NCBI GenBank assembly: GCA_034008185.1
Contig: CM067109.1
Location: 34,690,885 to 34,754,884 of the forward strand
Reading direction: 5' to 3'
Length of the DNA: 64,000 nucleotides
Source of the DNA: Gorsachius magnificus
Lineage: Eukaryota > Chordata > Aves > Pelecaniformes > Ardeidae
Position numbers and translations under genes: made by a program. Within the stretch, counting starts at the first letter, position 1, and each line of letters opens with the position of its first letter. The notes under the pieces are model-generated. The model made no database searches and was not told where the DNA came from. It saw nothing but the letters and a program-made list of their open reading frames with translations. Shown piece after piece: positions 23,508 through 36,320 of this stretch.

Positions 23508-26500
23508 GCATTGCAGATAATTGTCATAAATTTTTGCAGGAGTGAGTTTCTAACAGCCATTTTATAAAGCCCATTTTTTTATTTGGATATGATAAAGAAG
23601 AAAGAAAGGACCAAAAATTTCAAAAAGAAGAATATTTTATACCAAATAATTTACCTAGGGAACAATGCTGTCATGCCAGTTCTCATCTAAAGGTTAATAG
23701 TCACATGATGTGAATAACTGCATTCACCAGTCTGTGATACAAAATCACATACATGTTCTTAGGATGATAGCCAATGAAGAGTTAACACGAAATTATGTCC
23801 CAGCATTTGATAATTCACAAGCAAGCAAGGATTCAAAAGCATTCAGAACTTCTGATCTCTTATTTAAAGTGAATTATTCAATCAATCTTTCTGGTTAATT
23901 TTTCCTTTTCTTAATTCATATAATACTGATTATTACAAGGAATTCTTAATGGGTGGTGGTTTTATTCACAACACCATTTATATAGTACTTCAGTCACCAT
24001 AAAAAGTTCTAGCTCTTTATCTGTTTGTTAATGTCTTACCACCTGCTGAAATGAATTTCAGAAACAGGACATATTCTATACAACTTCCTTGAAGTGCAGA
24101 CAGAAAACGTACACGTTATGTTGAATTCTACACAGTGATCCAGAATTACAGGTCTTCTTTGGAATTACAGCATGCTTCCTTTACACAATGTCATGAGGTG
24201 AGACCTTCAGGAATAAGTAAACTGTTCCATGTTGTAGGTAGCTTCTAGGTATAACCTTAAATATATTAACAATTTTTAAAAATTAATAGCTGATCTTAAA
24301 GATGTTCAGCTTCACAGAAATAAAAAATAGTTGGTTTTTTTTTTTTTCTCTGAGACACGAGTCAGAATGTCGTAGACCTCCATATGATTACAACACAAAA
24401 CTAACAGGTAATAATGAATAAGTGGGTGTGCACTATATGCCTGTACTGTCAAAGTCACATTTGAACAGGCTAAAACAGTGACGGCTTAAACTTTATTAAC
24501 TGCTTAAACCGCTTTAAAATTAATCAGACTGCACATTCATTTTCTCCATTAATGCCTGATTGTAACTCATAGAATTGTGCACAACTCTTCTTCATTATGT
24601 TGCATTTTACTTTTGTTTCCTGACCTCAACTAATGTGACATATAAGCAAACTGGTATTCCTAATATAATATTATTGCAAATATGGAACTCCAAAACATTT
24701 GTATCTGCAGCTTTAAAATCTGTTTGCTGGAATTTGGTTCACCAATTATGTGAAGGGAATGTTGTAGATATAAACAAAACCAAATCCGAAGTAGATAATA
24801 GGCTGAAACCTGTACTTTCTGAGTGTATATTACACTTCTCACACATATTTTTATGAGCTATGCATTGAGACATCGAAATTTTGGCTGACATGCTGTTTTA
24901 CTGAAAATAATAATGTAAGTTTTATTATCTTTATGGATTTTGGATTTCATCTTTAATTTTTAGTATAGTGATGAAAGACTGCCGTCAGAGTTCTTCATTG
25001 TAGAATCATAGAAGTTGATCGCACTACCTTATCACAATTCATTTAGAAATGAGCTCTGCTGACTTGAACTTAATGTCTGGAGACATTCATTACTCTGACC
25101 TGAAAGCCTGGATGGGTCTGTGATTCCATACATATACATATTCCTGAACATAGAAGATGTGGGCTGAAATAGCAGCGTGATTGGCATATAACTGTTTTTT
25201 TTTTTCTCTAGTGTCTCCAAAATGCAGAAACCCTGGTTTGATAATACTCTGTTTGGAGCAAAGGTAATATTTAGACAAGGGGACTAGTACTGTTTTCACT
25301 TTTCTCTCAAGTACTTTAAAATTTTGGATCTTTTTTTTTCATCCAAGAATCTTAAAAGTTCCTTACAGACATTAATAAAATGAGTGTTGTAACATTGCAG
25401 TAATCCTAGCATTATTGTCCTATTTTACAAGCTGGGGATATTGAGAGTATAAGGTCTCACACAAGGTTTTTCACAGAATCTTGAGTAAAAGCCCATATAT
25501 CCTGACTCACAATGTTGTTCTTTATCCATAGTATCACCAGTAATACAACTACAGCAACTATTTTAAGCTAATAATATATTCAAGAAATATAGTCCAAATT
25601 TCTCTAAAGGTTTTTCTTTCCAATACCTTCCATTTAAACAAATGTGTTCATTATCTGGGATTATGTCATGAATGATATCTGCAAAATTTTGCAGGCTAGA
25701 TCTCAGGCTTTTCAGGCTAGGTCAATGGTAGTTGATTCTTCTGGTATGTATCTTTCTATATTGATGTCACTGTTTCAGTTTATAAGCTTCAGGTTACTAA
25801 AAGCTGAACACTATGTGATCACAATCAGAGAAACTTTAACCAATTAATTATAGACTACTTAATTTTGCTGCATATTTGTAGCAAAGTTACTAGAAAATAA
25901 AAAAGTAAGCATAGGACTAACTTTGAGAAGACTTGCTTAATCAACCTCTCTTTGAAGAAGCATTTATATACCACCTCAGACATGCCTTGTAGGTCCCACT
26001 CATGAACAGCAACACTTTTTTAAAGCTGTAATCAAGCTAACATTATCTTCAGCAGAAAAGGGATTTTAGTGTGAATTCTGGATTCCATGTAAGAGAGAAG
26101 CTCTGGATTAATCTCTATTTTCTATCTCTTGCCACTGAAATATTTAAATATTTGCATGAAATAAGGTAGCTGCAGAGGACACAATTGTAGTTTTCTTAGC
26201 TTTGATTTGAAGCACAGAATCACTTCCTGCCAACAGTGAGCAGACGGAAGACAGATTTCAACATGCCTCTAGAAAAAGGATGCAACTGCTGTGCAGAAGG
26301 CAAAAAGACAATGTCATGTTCTCCTGCCTGAGTTTGTGCAAGACTTTGTTTAGGAAGCGTTTCCAGGATACAACTAGCAGCCTTGAGCACCAGAGAGGCA
26401 AGAAAATCACTGCACTGTGAACCTCAGCCGGGGCTTAAGTGCCAAGTTGCCTGCTTTCATACAGATTCATATAGCAATGCTTCTGCTGTATCAGCATCTG

Positions 26501-27532
26501 AGAAACTTTACTGATGGAAGCATGGGCACCTCACTCATTTGCACGCATTTAAGGGAGAGGTTTGGGGGGGGGGGTAGAAATGGAATAGGGATACATCTAG
26601 CTCAAAGAGATGGTTGCGTCTTATGTTACAGAAGCTTTATGAAATGACATTAGCTGAACAGCTCTTACTGAAGTTTATTACACTCAGTTCTGTTTTCCTG
26701 AACTGTCTAGGGGGTATTTGAATTGAGTGAAAGTAGGAGATTTTGCTTATGGGAAACTCTTCAAAGTTTTATAGAACAGCTGCAGGACCATGAAATCTTG
26801 AGCATAATGCAAATGAAGGAAAGGTCATTTCATTGTTGTAGTCACTTTTGACATTTTTTTCCAATAGGCACTCACTCAGCTTTTTATTAAGCTTCTGCAC
26901 AATCTGAACCTGAGAGCTAATCACTGTGATGGAAGAAGTTGGTTAAGAATTAGTACATTAAAAAGGTTTCCATTTTTCAAAACTTTCCAAGCAGCAGAAA
27001 TACTTTCGGTTTTTAAACACAAATGAGGTACCAGAACTACCTGATAGATATTTCAGCCTTGAATAGCATTTCAGATATACCTTTTACTGGTCAAAGGTCA
27101 ATCACAATAGCCACAGCTGAAGAAATTCTTGTATCTTGACAAGGTTATGCACAATAGTCAGGAACATGTAAAGTACAGTAATGGTGTAATGGTTCATCTA
27201 ATGTATAGTATCATTCCTGCATCAGTGGACAAAATATTTAAAACTGTGAAATTTATCTGGAATACTACTATTAGATAAACAATACTTTTCCTTAGTGGAA
27301 TAGGTTTCTGGCCTCAAAGAGAAATCACTTTTTGCCCTGAAGCAAGAAAAGCAAAACCTTTGGCAAAAAGGATTTTGAACAGCTTGTCTGGAATACAGAA
27401 GGTCTCAAATTCTTATTTTACCTTATAAATATGTTAAAGCATACAATTTCTCTTTATAAATTTACAGGCTATTTCTTTATTCATAACCTCAGCAGTGGTC
27501 CATTCCCCATATATTATGTTTTGCTGCTAGTT

Positions 27533-27590
27533 ACAGTGAAATCCCCATCTGTAATATCTAACAGTGAAATCCCCATCTGTAATATCTAAC
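27533..27590. repeat. Perfect 28-bp tandem duplication
   Basis: A 28-bp unit starting acagtgaaatccccatctg is present at 27533 and again at 27561 without a mismatch. The second copy runs two bases beyond the unit. Perfect identity points to a recent event. Confidence 0.95.
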
Positions 27591-29572
27591 GTTTTAACAG
27601 GAACAGGGATAATGTTTCTAATGTGGCCTTGTTCTTGTTATAGTTGCTGTAAATATATAATTTTCCATCAACAGATGAAGTGGTAGGAACAGGTGAGACT
27701 CAGACACATTGCTCTAAGTTTATCATTGGTGTTTCTCATGTCCTGGAGTTGCAAATCATTGTAATGGTGCTGACAGAACTGCCTAGTTTGTGGCTGCCCA
27801 TCCAGTATGACATCCAGTATGATTCAAATCTCAAAAAAAATTAGTTGCAGCAGTCCAGCAGTTCTGTAATCATCATATCCATACGCTAAGCTTTTTCAGT
27901 GACATTTTAGACATGTTCTTGGCACTATAAGAGACTTCTGATGCATCTGCCATTCCCTGCCAAAGATCAGCTGTGTTCTTTAAAAACAAAACATAATTTC
28001 CTCTCAGCTGGTAAGATCAAACTTTTTAACATGAAGGATGTCTGTTCTTAAATCTTGTTTTTGTATTTGCCAAAATGTTTTGCATAAAATCTCAGAAAAA
28101 ACTCATTCAATTTGAGAGAGACATTCAGCAAACAGAACTGTAGTCTTCTTAAGAAACTTGTGATTTTCTGTCAACTGAAATCTGTAGTGCTAGATCTACT
28201 GCCTAGAAGAGATTTGGGGTTTTCTTTTCTAAAATGTCACTGCATACTGTATGACCTTTCTTCTACCCCCTATCAGGATGCTTTTATATCTTCAGTTTCA
28301 GTAGGCCTCCATTCATATTTGGAAAGTAATTTTTTGTGCTAGGAAGTGTATTACTTTGAATGTATTATGTATTCATATTTTATTTTATTTCTGTTGTTGA
28401 GAAAAGCAGCGATCATAAATTTTGTTCCCTGTGCTCTGACAGGTATTCTCAAAATTGAAACTACTGAGGATTTAAAAAAAAATAAAAAAGCTCAGGTAAT
28501 CCTATATCTTTATTAATATGAGCTTGTTTCCTACCATTTTTTTTCCATCACCTAAAAAAATATATCTTTAATTAAAACCAGTAGAAATTCAAAAAATATT
28601 TTTCTGTGGACAAACTCACAGGAGAAAATACCATATTATATCTCTAAAATCACAAAACATAAAGGCTGAATTTTCTACTGAATGCACAGCTGGCATTATA
28701 TCTTGTATGTTAAACATATGGTAAGTATCACAAAAGAAAATAGTCTGAGGTATCTGAAATTATAGTGCATTTTTAGATAAAATATGAGAATAATTTTAAT
28801 AGTAGAATTGGAATGATTAATCTGTCCACGTGTTGATTCTGGTTCTAGTGCTTTTCTATTTTTTAACGCATCTATTTCCACTGGATGTGATGTTTTAACT
28901 ACTGCATAGTAATTGCACAGTGTTGCAATTTATGTATTTTTAAAAGTATGTAGGATTATGTTGTTTTTAAAAATAGAACACTTGAGTGGAAAATAGTATT
29001 TTTAGATTACTACAGTAGTGTGTGTGTATATATATATTAGCTATCTATTTTTGCTAATTGTAGAGCCACTTAAGATTTTAGCAGCATACTTATCATATAT
29101 GTGAATTCATCCTGGTACTGTTGCAGGACAAAGGTGAAGTCATCCTCATAATACTCCTAGAGCTGAACTATTTCCTGCTTGTTATCATTGCTGAACTGAA
29201 ACACAGAAGTTTCAGAGGTCAGACCTACCTTTTGAAGCATAAAACAAATACAGTCAGGGGCAGGTTTGGCTGAACATCCCCAGGTTCTTGCATAACCAGG
29301 TAAATTGTTAACATTTTTAGGAGCATTATGTGGATTAATGCCAACACTTCCTCTGTGCTCCAGCTTCAGAGAAGCCTGTGAAAAGACAGGGTCTCACTAA
29401 ATAGCTCTTCTTTTATGATTAAAGGCTAATCAGTTACCTGATTAGTTATTAATAATATCACAGTAAATATATTTTAAATATAAATATATTTATTCATTAC
29501 ACTGTCTGATCTTGTTTTGCTGTTGATACTACTTGATATATTACTGTAACAAACCAAGTTTATAGTGGTCCT

Positions 29573-29590
29573 TTGTTGTTGTTGTTGTTG
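29573..29590. repeat. (TTG)6 microsatellite
   Basis: Six perfect TTG units on the + strand. Confidence 0.9.
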
Positions 29591-30209
29591 ATATGCATAT
29601 CACATGAATTTCTTCTGTGAAAGCTTGACAGCTGTATGTGAGAAGCCAAATTATATCTTCTCTAGGTACCATTCAGAACATGTATTCGTATGTTCTGGAA
29701 GCAGGTGTGTTTTCATAAGTTTCTGTCAAAGAAAGAGAGATAGACTTGTCTTTATATTTTGAATTTTTCTCTAATGATCATGCATTTCTCAGCTCTAAAC
29801 TGCAATTAAAACCTTCTTACCTGGGTAACTGACTGAACATAATGTTTCCTAGATGGTTATTTTTCATGTTATGTGCTGTGTCTCTCAATTAACCTAGTGA
29901 TAGAAGGACAGTAATGCAATAGGACATCTGAATTAGTGAGTAGCAGCTGGAAATCCAGTTTCCCAGGGCTCTGCTCATTATGATAAATAATGAGTTCTGT
30001 CCCTGTAATCTTTTTAGGTGTGTTTTTATAAAGTATTTGAATATTCAGCAAGGTGCCTGCCCTCTGCTGTACACAATATTGATACCAGAACTATTTATTC
30101 AGGTATTTCAGACCTGACTGAATTCTGCAATATTTCTTAATTACTGCTGAAGCTACTTGGGAATTATGCAGCTCCCCGTTTTGCGGTACACCCTACAGAT
30201 CAAGCAGAA

Positions 30210-30774
30210 TGTAACTGGGTACTGGATCTGGCTGGGATGAAGTTAATTTTCTTCATAGCAACCCATATGGTGCTGTGCTTTGGATTTGTGACTAAAACAG
30301 TGTTAGTAGCACACTTATATTTTGGTTATTGCTGACCAGTGCTTGCACATCATCAGGGCTTTCTCTTTTTTCCACACTGCCCTCATGCCCCTTTCTGCTC
30401 TAGTGAACATGCTGGGGGTGGGCAAGGAGCTGCGAAGGGATATAATGGGGACAGCTGACCTGAAGGGCTATTTGGTGCTGTATAATGTCGTGTTCACTAC
30501 TAAAACTTGGGATAAAGATGAGGAGGTTTTGGCTTCCAAGGTGGCTGTTGATGGAAGACTGGCTGGACATTGGTCTGCTTGTGGGAGGTGATGAGTGATT
30601 TCCTTTGCATTGCTTGTTTTCCTCCTTCCTTCCCTTATTAAACTGTCTTTATCTTGACCCATAGTTTTCTCATTTCTGCTCTTTTTTTTGTCTGTTCTTT
30701 CTTGCTGGGGGGCAGGGTGGGGAATGAACAAGCAGCCAGCATTTTCTGCTGGCCACTGTCAACCTCTCCCCACA
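30210..30774 (+). mobile_element. Diverged solo LTR 5 of the same family
   Basis: The blocks ggctgggatgaagttaattttcttc (about 30231-30255), ggtgctgtgctttggattt, acttatattttggttattgctgaccagtgcttgcac, a ggaggttt...ggtgatgagtgat section and ttattaaactgtctttatcttgaccc (about 30635-30660) follow the order seen in LTR 1-4. They carry many substitutions, lack the 20-bp unit array and have small gaps. The likely ends are TG at 30210 and CCCACA at 30774, but no matching target duplication could be found, so the ends are estimates. The 89- and 87-codon frames across it are by-products of the LTR. Confidence 0.8.
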
Positions 30775-30800
30775 AAATGCTCATTAAAATGTGGATGCAC

Positions 30801-30824
30801 GTGTGTGTGTGTGTGTGTGTGTGT
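30801..30824. repeat. (GT)12 microsatellite
   Basis: Twelve perfect GT units on the + strand, about 27 bp beyond the estimated end of LTR 5. Confidence 0.95.
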
Positions 30825-31797
30825 AACCTGTAAAACTCATGGTATTTGGATCATAACCATTGGAGGGTCTTTACAGGAGGGAATCATGATATATGATAGT
30901 AACAGACATAGCAACTTTGATTAGTAACAGAGAACAAACTAGGTAATGAATTAGTGTCTCTGGATATGTCTATGCGTCTCTGCCTGTCATTATATGGCTT
31001 TTGACAAAAATTGGTACTGCTGCTAAAATCTAAGATGGATCTCTTTCATGATACGATGTTTAGCATCTTGAAGTTATTTATGCACTGCAAGGGTTTATTT
31101 GCTGGAAATAAGTACAAATTAAAGAGCTGAAGAAACCCAACATTATTATTTCCAGGTATGTATATATTAATGACTTGGAGGCAAATGGGGTTTGACCTTT
31201 AGAAAATCTGACTAAATGAAATTGAAAGTACTACCTTCACCTTCATTGCACAAACTCAGTAGTTTTCATGTGCCATTTTCTGAATAAACTTTACTAATAA
31301 GTCAGATCATGTCTTCTTTATCAGTACACAGCTCTTTATTCAAATAATATTCTTTACATTGTGTTTCTATCTCTAAATTAAATAAAAGGTTAAAATAATA
31401 TATTAAAAATACTACATACTTGAAACAATCCATTTATATAGATAGATGTTAAGACCAAATAGGAGATCCACAAATATGTTCCTTCTAAATGGTTAAACAT
31501 TCACAATAAACTCTGACATAAGGAAAACAAATTATATTATCATTGAATTGTTGTAAAATCAAATATATTATTGAATAGTTTTGGTTTGAAAAACAGAAAC
31601 AGCTTCTAGTAACACAGTCAAAGGCCTGAAGAATTAATTTGACATAAGTTGTAGCTGTAACTTTCTTAAAAATCATACTGGTATTTTCTGTTAAAATACA
31701 CTGATAAAGATAAGGATTTGTGGGAAGTTCAAATTTTCAGGATCTTCTCTGACCACCAGTATTTCAAAGCATATTTTCAAAATTCAGTGGAACTTTC
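30825..31797. other. Unique AT-rich segment between LTR 5 and LTR 4
   Basis: About 970 bp without gene, CR1 or LTR signatures. The strongly AT-rich part is at about 31340-31460. Confidence 0.55.
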
Positions 31798-31802
31798 AGA
31801 AC

Positions 31803-32421
31803 TGTCCTGGTTTCGGCTGGGATAGAGTTAATTTTCTTCACAGAAGCTAGCACAGTGCTGTGCTTTGGATTTAGTACCAGAAGAATGTTGATAACACACT
31901 GATGTTTTTAGTTGTTGCCAAGTAGTGCTCAGACTACTCAAGGACTTTTTGAGCTTCTCCTGCTCGGCCAGGTGCATAACAAGCTGGGAGTACAGCACAG
32001 CTAGGACAGCTAACCCAAACTGACCAAAGAGTTATTCCACACCATATAATGTCATGCCCGGGGGGGTTAGTCAGTTGGCCGGTCGTGGGCTGTGTGATCG
32101 CAGCTCGGGCTGTGTGATCGCAGCTCGGGGGGAGTGATCACTGCTCGGGGGGAGTGATCGGTGCTCGGGATGGGCTGGGCATCGGTCAGCGGGTGGTGAA
32201 CAACTGCATTGTGCATCACTTGTTTTATATATTCTGTATATTCTCTTACCATTATTATTATCACTATTGTTATTCTTCTCTCTTATTAAACTGTCTCTAT
32301 CTCAACCCACGGGTCTTACTTTTTTTTCTTTTTCTCCGATTCCCCCATCCCACTGAGGGAGGGGGGGGAGTGAGCGAGCGGCTGCGTGGTGCTTAGTTGC
32401 CAGCCAGATTAAACCACAACA
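31803..32421 (+). mobile_element. Solo LTR 4, young copy nearly identical to LTR 2
   Basis: A 619-bp element with TGTCCTGG start and CACAACA end. It has the full family layout, an ATTAAA signal at 32285-32290 and four copies of the 20-bp unit (32090-32169). It differs from LTR 2 by few substitutions and by array copy number, but lies in the opposite orientation. No gag, pol or env is attached. With the exact target duplication, this shows independent insertion followed by LTR-LTR recombination. Confidence 0.94.
32090..32169 (+). repeat. 4 x 20-bp tandem array inside LTR 4
   Basis: Units at 32090-32109, 32110-32129, 32130-32149 and 32150-32169 share a GTGATC core and a GCTCGGG end. The first two are nearly identical (TGTGTGATCGCAGCTCGGG), and units 3 and 4 carry the GGAGTGATC variant. 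This is the largest array among the four LTRs. Confidence 0.9.
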
Positions 32422-32426
32422 AGAAC

Positions 32427-35400
32427 AGTTTTGGGCAGATAATAATCTGTCTGAAAACTTGTATCTGACCTGATGGAAGTTGTCTATTGTTCTTTTGCAT
32501 GACAATGGGAGATTTCCTTGAAGTGCCTCAGCTCTTTTTTGGATCATAGATGCAGCCTAAGAGTCCACTTCTATGATCATGAGCAGGAAGTCAAGTTGTC
32601 TAAGCCACAACTTTACTTGCAGTCCCTTAAAATACACAGCTGGAGAAGTTACCAGAGTACTGCTGTGCGTTGGATGTTTCACAGTGTTGCAATGACATTG
32701 AATACTCTGCCTAAAGGAAGAAGATGGGATGCAGAACATAATTTCTGATGATCTGGAGGGAAAAAGTGTAAAAGGATAATGAAACAGTATGGAAAATAGA
32801 TAGGAGTGACTGAGTTGGAAACCAAAGCACAGAGTTGGAAATAAGTTTTTCTTACACTGTCAGAGACAGTGCTATGCATTGGAGGCTAATTAGACAAAAC
32901 AGACAAGTCACTCCTGAACAAAAAGGACTTGAAAAAGAACCTTTACATGTTTTTGTCAAGTTTTATGTAAAGCTGTATCTCAGCAAAGCTTCAAGAGACT
33001 TCACCTTTTTAGTAAATAATAGTACATAGAACTGCTGTGCAAGAGTATTTCAGTCAGCAGTGATGAGTCAGTTATATAGCATCCAGAGATAGCTTAATCT
33101 ATATTTAAAGTTTTCACTTGGTCCTGAACTATTAAGCTTTTTGGTAGCCCATGTTGTCTTGGGGAAATTTTGCATGAAGTAGCCAGAACCACACTGTTCA
33201 GTGACATGAAATCCAGCATTTATTTAATAAGTGGTCTGTGTATAGTGGGTGGATAGCCATTTCTATTCTAACATCTCTATTCTACCACACACATAAATGC
33301 TCTGTAGAGGAGACACTTACACCAGAAAAAAGGACGTGTGCTCCAGCTAGTCAAAGCATTTGAGTCCTTGCTGACAGCCTCTGACTTTCTGCTTAATTAA
33401 AACCAGTGCTACCTGGATCACTACTGAGCTTTTTGTTTCTCTCCAGTGCATACCTAATTCATTAAAAGCAGAACAGATGTAGCCCAGCCCTTCAGGTATG
33501 CCTCCCCCATAACAATTGCCTGTGCTTTGTTTGGGTCCCAGCATGTACCAGAATCATTGAATGAGCAAGAACAGAGCAGATATAATCAAAGTTTCATTTT
33601 TTCTGAGTGATACATTTGTGCAGGCTTTACCCTGTGACATAGACATAAAAGCTCGATGATATTTGCAGCTTTCTTATCCTTCCCTATCCCTGGTATTTTT
33701 TGTCTCATTAAGTAACTCTGCTGTTAATTTCTGGCAGGTAAACTTCTACATACACAGCTAAAGGAGATACATGTTTCCAAAATTACTTTACCAGGTCAGC
33801 AATTCCTGGTGTCAATGATGGGAGGTGAGAGGAGAACAAAATGGGTGGAAAACAGTATCACAAATGTTCTGAGACTTTAAATTTGAAGAGGATTTCCCTT
33901 CCTATTCTGAATTCTCCTGAAACACTGCTTTTAAAAGGCAGGCTGTCCTCATCATCAGAGCCATGAGGTTCAGGTTTCCAGCTAGAGTCAAAACCTAGTG
34001 CCAATGGTCTGCCTCAGGTCATGTAGGCTTATTGTTGCCACCATGGTTAAGTACCCCAGTTATTATAACTGGTGGAGTGCAGCAGAGTCACACCACTCTT
34101 GATTGGTGCCATTGCTGAATCCCCAACTTTGGGTAATGGGTGTCTGTTTATATAAAATATAGCCACAGAGAATCTTCAGGCCAGGTTGTGAATGCAGCCC
34201 AAACTGGCAACGCAGCAGCATTGTAAAGGTCAGGCAATAAGAGAAAGCTCTAGTTAAAATTTCACCCAGGTTGTTATACTTCATCTTGACTTGGCAGAAA
34301 AGCAGGTTAACAGACTCTTTTGTGCTGGGCAAGATGCTTCATCTGTTCTGAAAATCTTTGAAGGCTCCTTGGTGGAAAAGCAAGGTCTTGATTGTTGTAT
34401 CAGTACCAGTATAAGGCAAAATCTTGAATGAGTCCTTCCCCTCCCACACAACCCACACCCCACCCCCTGCCTCTGGCCCCAACTCCAAGTATTCTCTGAG
34501 GCACTCATACCATTAGTTCTGTGTTTTGTAGGAAAACTAGCTTCACTCTATTTTTCACTAAGGAGGTATTCAGTATTCTCTCCTAGTGGTGGCAGTAGTG
34601 CAGCTTAATTACAATGGTAATATCTTCAAACAGATTTTTGTACTGGAGATACTGTTGCATTGAGCAAAGAAATTCCAGCAATGGAAAAGAGCATAAAGGA
34701 GATTAATTATAATCAGCTGTTAGTAATTGGGAGGCACTAATGATTTTACAGTAGATAACAACATCCTTAGTGGTTATAGTATGTTGGAAATTCAGATGTA
34801 GTGGACAAGATTTTTCTACATCAATAATTATGACAGAATCCAGCAATTATTTTATTGCTTAAGATAGGAAGGGAAGGAAAAATAAATAAGCGTATAAAAT
34901 TATATTCTAAGAACAGTCTGACTGAGGGAGAAATTAAAGGATTTTACCATTTCGCCAAGTATTATTTTCTGTTGTGACAAAAAAATTGAAAAAATAAAAA
35001 TTTGCACTGAAATATTTTCAAAATATATGTTAAATTATTTGCTTGACTCATTCCAAATATTTTTTCCTGAATGTTTTTATGTATCGATATATTGTGTGTT
35101 TTCTTTAAGCTAGAAAAATGTATAATTTTAGGAAGCAGAAACTTTTATTCCCTTCTCCATTTGTCATTGAAGATTCTTACATGTAAATAAAAATATCTCG
35201 ATAATATCTGTGTGAGGGAAAAAATCAATAACCAGATATGGTATTTCTCTCATGAGCCATAGGAACCTTGTAGCCATAGCCTGACTGTGTTTCAAGATTG
35301 CAACTAATTTTTTTGGTTAAATTACAAAAGGATCACTCCCTCTGTCATTCTATTTAGATTACTTAAAATATCTCCTCAGAGCATTTTTTACATCTGTTTG

Positions 35401-36091
35401 CAGTTTTTCTCAAAGCTATTTCAGACAACATCTTAGACAAGTGCAGAACTAAGCAAGCTTGTGAAGGAAGGCAAGTTTACACCCCTGAACAGTGTAGAAT
35501 ACCAGTAAGCTATTACCAACCTGACTGCTACACCCCTTGGCAGAACACAAAGCTATATGCAGTGGTACTACCTGAAGTCTCAAAAGCCATGTGTACTGCA
35601 GACTTTTTCTCTGGGCTGATTAATTTGGGTGAGCACAGAACTTATTTGCCCCACAACCTCTTGTTTTAACATTAGTTCCATCACTGCTAGCTCATGGTTT
35701 CAGCAAGACATCCCATTAGGCGGTACAGGCATGCTAGGAGTCTGTTAGTCTGTTGCAAGCTTCCCCCATTAATCTTCTTCTGACTTTCTTTTCAAAAGTG
35801 TGTATGTAGTTCTTACTGCCCTATGTAAAAAACAAGGAAAAGAAAGCTCTTGATTGATGCTGAAAATGTAGAGAAAACTGAACTGAAAAATAAGTAACCT
35901 GGGACCTAGATTTGCCTAGTTAGAAAGTGTGCTACAAATTATCTGCTGGGCACTCTCTCACTCTTTCATTCACAAATGTCAGTGTATCCTGATCTCTTCT
36001 TGCCTATTATGTACAGGTAAGTGGAAAAATACATCTCACTGCAACACCTGATTTGTCCGTGCTTGGAGGCTTAGCCTTACTTTAATACTTT
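32427..36091. other. 3.7 kb unique DNA, no gene
   Basis: No coding signature. A C-rich patch lies at 34438-34482. The stretch at about 34600-34770 (attaattataatcagctg and similar blocks) has a conserved-element texture but is unproven. Confidence 0.55.
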
Positions 36092-36320
36092 TTATAGAAT
36101 CACAGAATCATATAATAGTTTGGGTTGGAAGGGACCTTTAAAGGTCATCTAGTCCAATCCTCCTGCAATGAGCAGGGACATCTTCCACTAGATCAGGTTT
36201 CTCAGAGCCTCATCCGAACTGACCTTGAATGTTTCCAGGGATGGGGCATCTACCAATTTTCTGGGCAACCTGTTCCAGTGTTTCACCACCATCATTGTAA
36301 GACATTTCTTCCTTAGAAGA
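36092..36320 (-). mobile_element. CR1 LINE 3' tail, 5'-truncated
   Basis: The + strand begins with the reversed 3' terminus (tagaatcacagaatcatataat) and continues ggttggaagggacctttaaaggtcatctagtccaatcctcc, tgaccttgaatgtttccagggatgggg and cctgttccagtgtttcaccac. This is the usual reversed CR1 tail. About 230 bp remain. Open frames across it (36125-36316, 36225-36530) are not genes. Confidence 0.9.

Larger units (their letters stand above)
22923..23512. repeat. 5-bp target-site duplication around LTR 3
   Basis: The pentamer gcatt lies at 22923-22927 and at 23508-23512, directly against the LTR ends. Confidence 0.92.
23513..30209. other. 6.7 kb unique AT-rich DNA, no gene
   Basis: No coding signature. 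It holds a perfect 28-bp tandem duplication (27533-27590), a G-run near 26567-26576, a GTT microsatellite (29573-29590), a short GT/AT tract near 29018-29037 and an AT palindrome around 29465-29490. A gtagaatcatagaag string near 25000 resembles a CR1 tail, but the flanking sequence does not support it. Confidence 0.6.
31798..32426. repeat. 5-bp target-site duplication around LTR 4
   Basis: The pentamer agaac lies at 31798-31802 and at 32422-32426, exactly at the LTR ends. Confidence 0.92.

Noticed and set aside
24995..25022. gtagaatcatagaag string resembling a CR1 3' terminus
   Set aside because: Neighbouring sequence on either side does not match a CR1 tail in either orientation.
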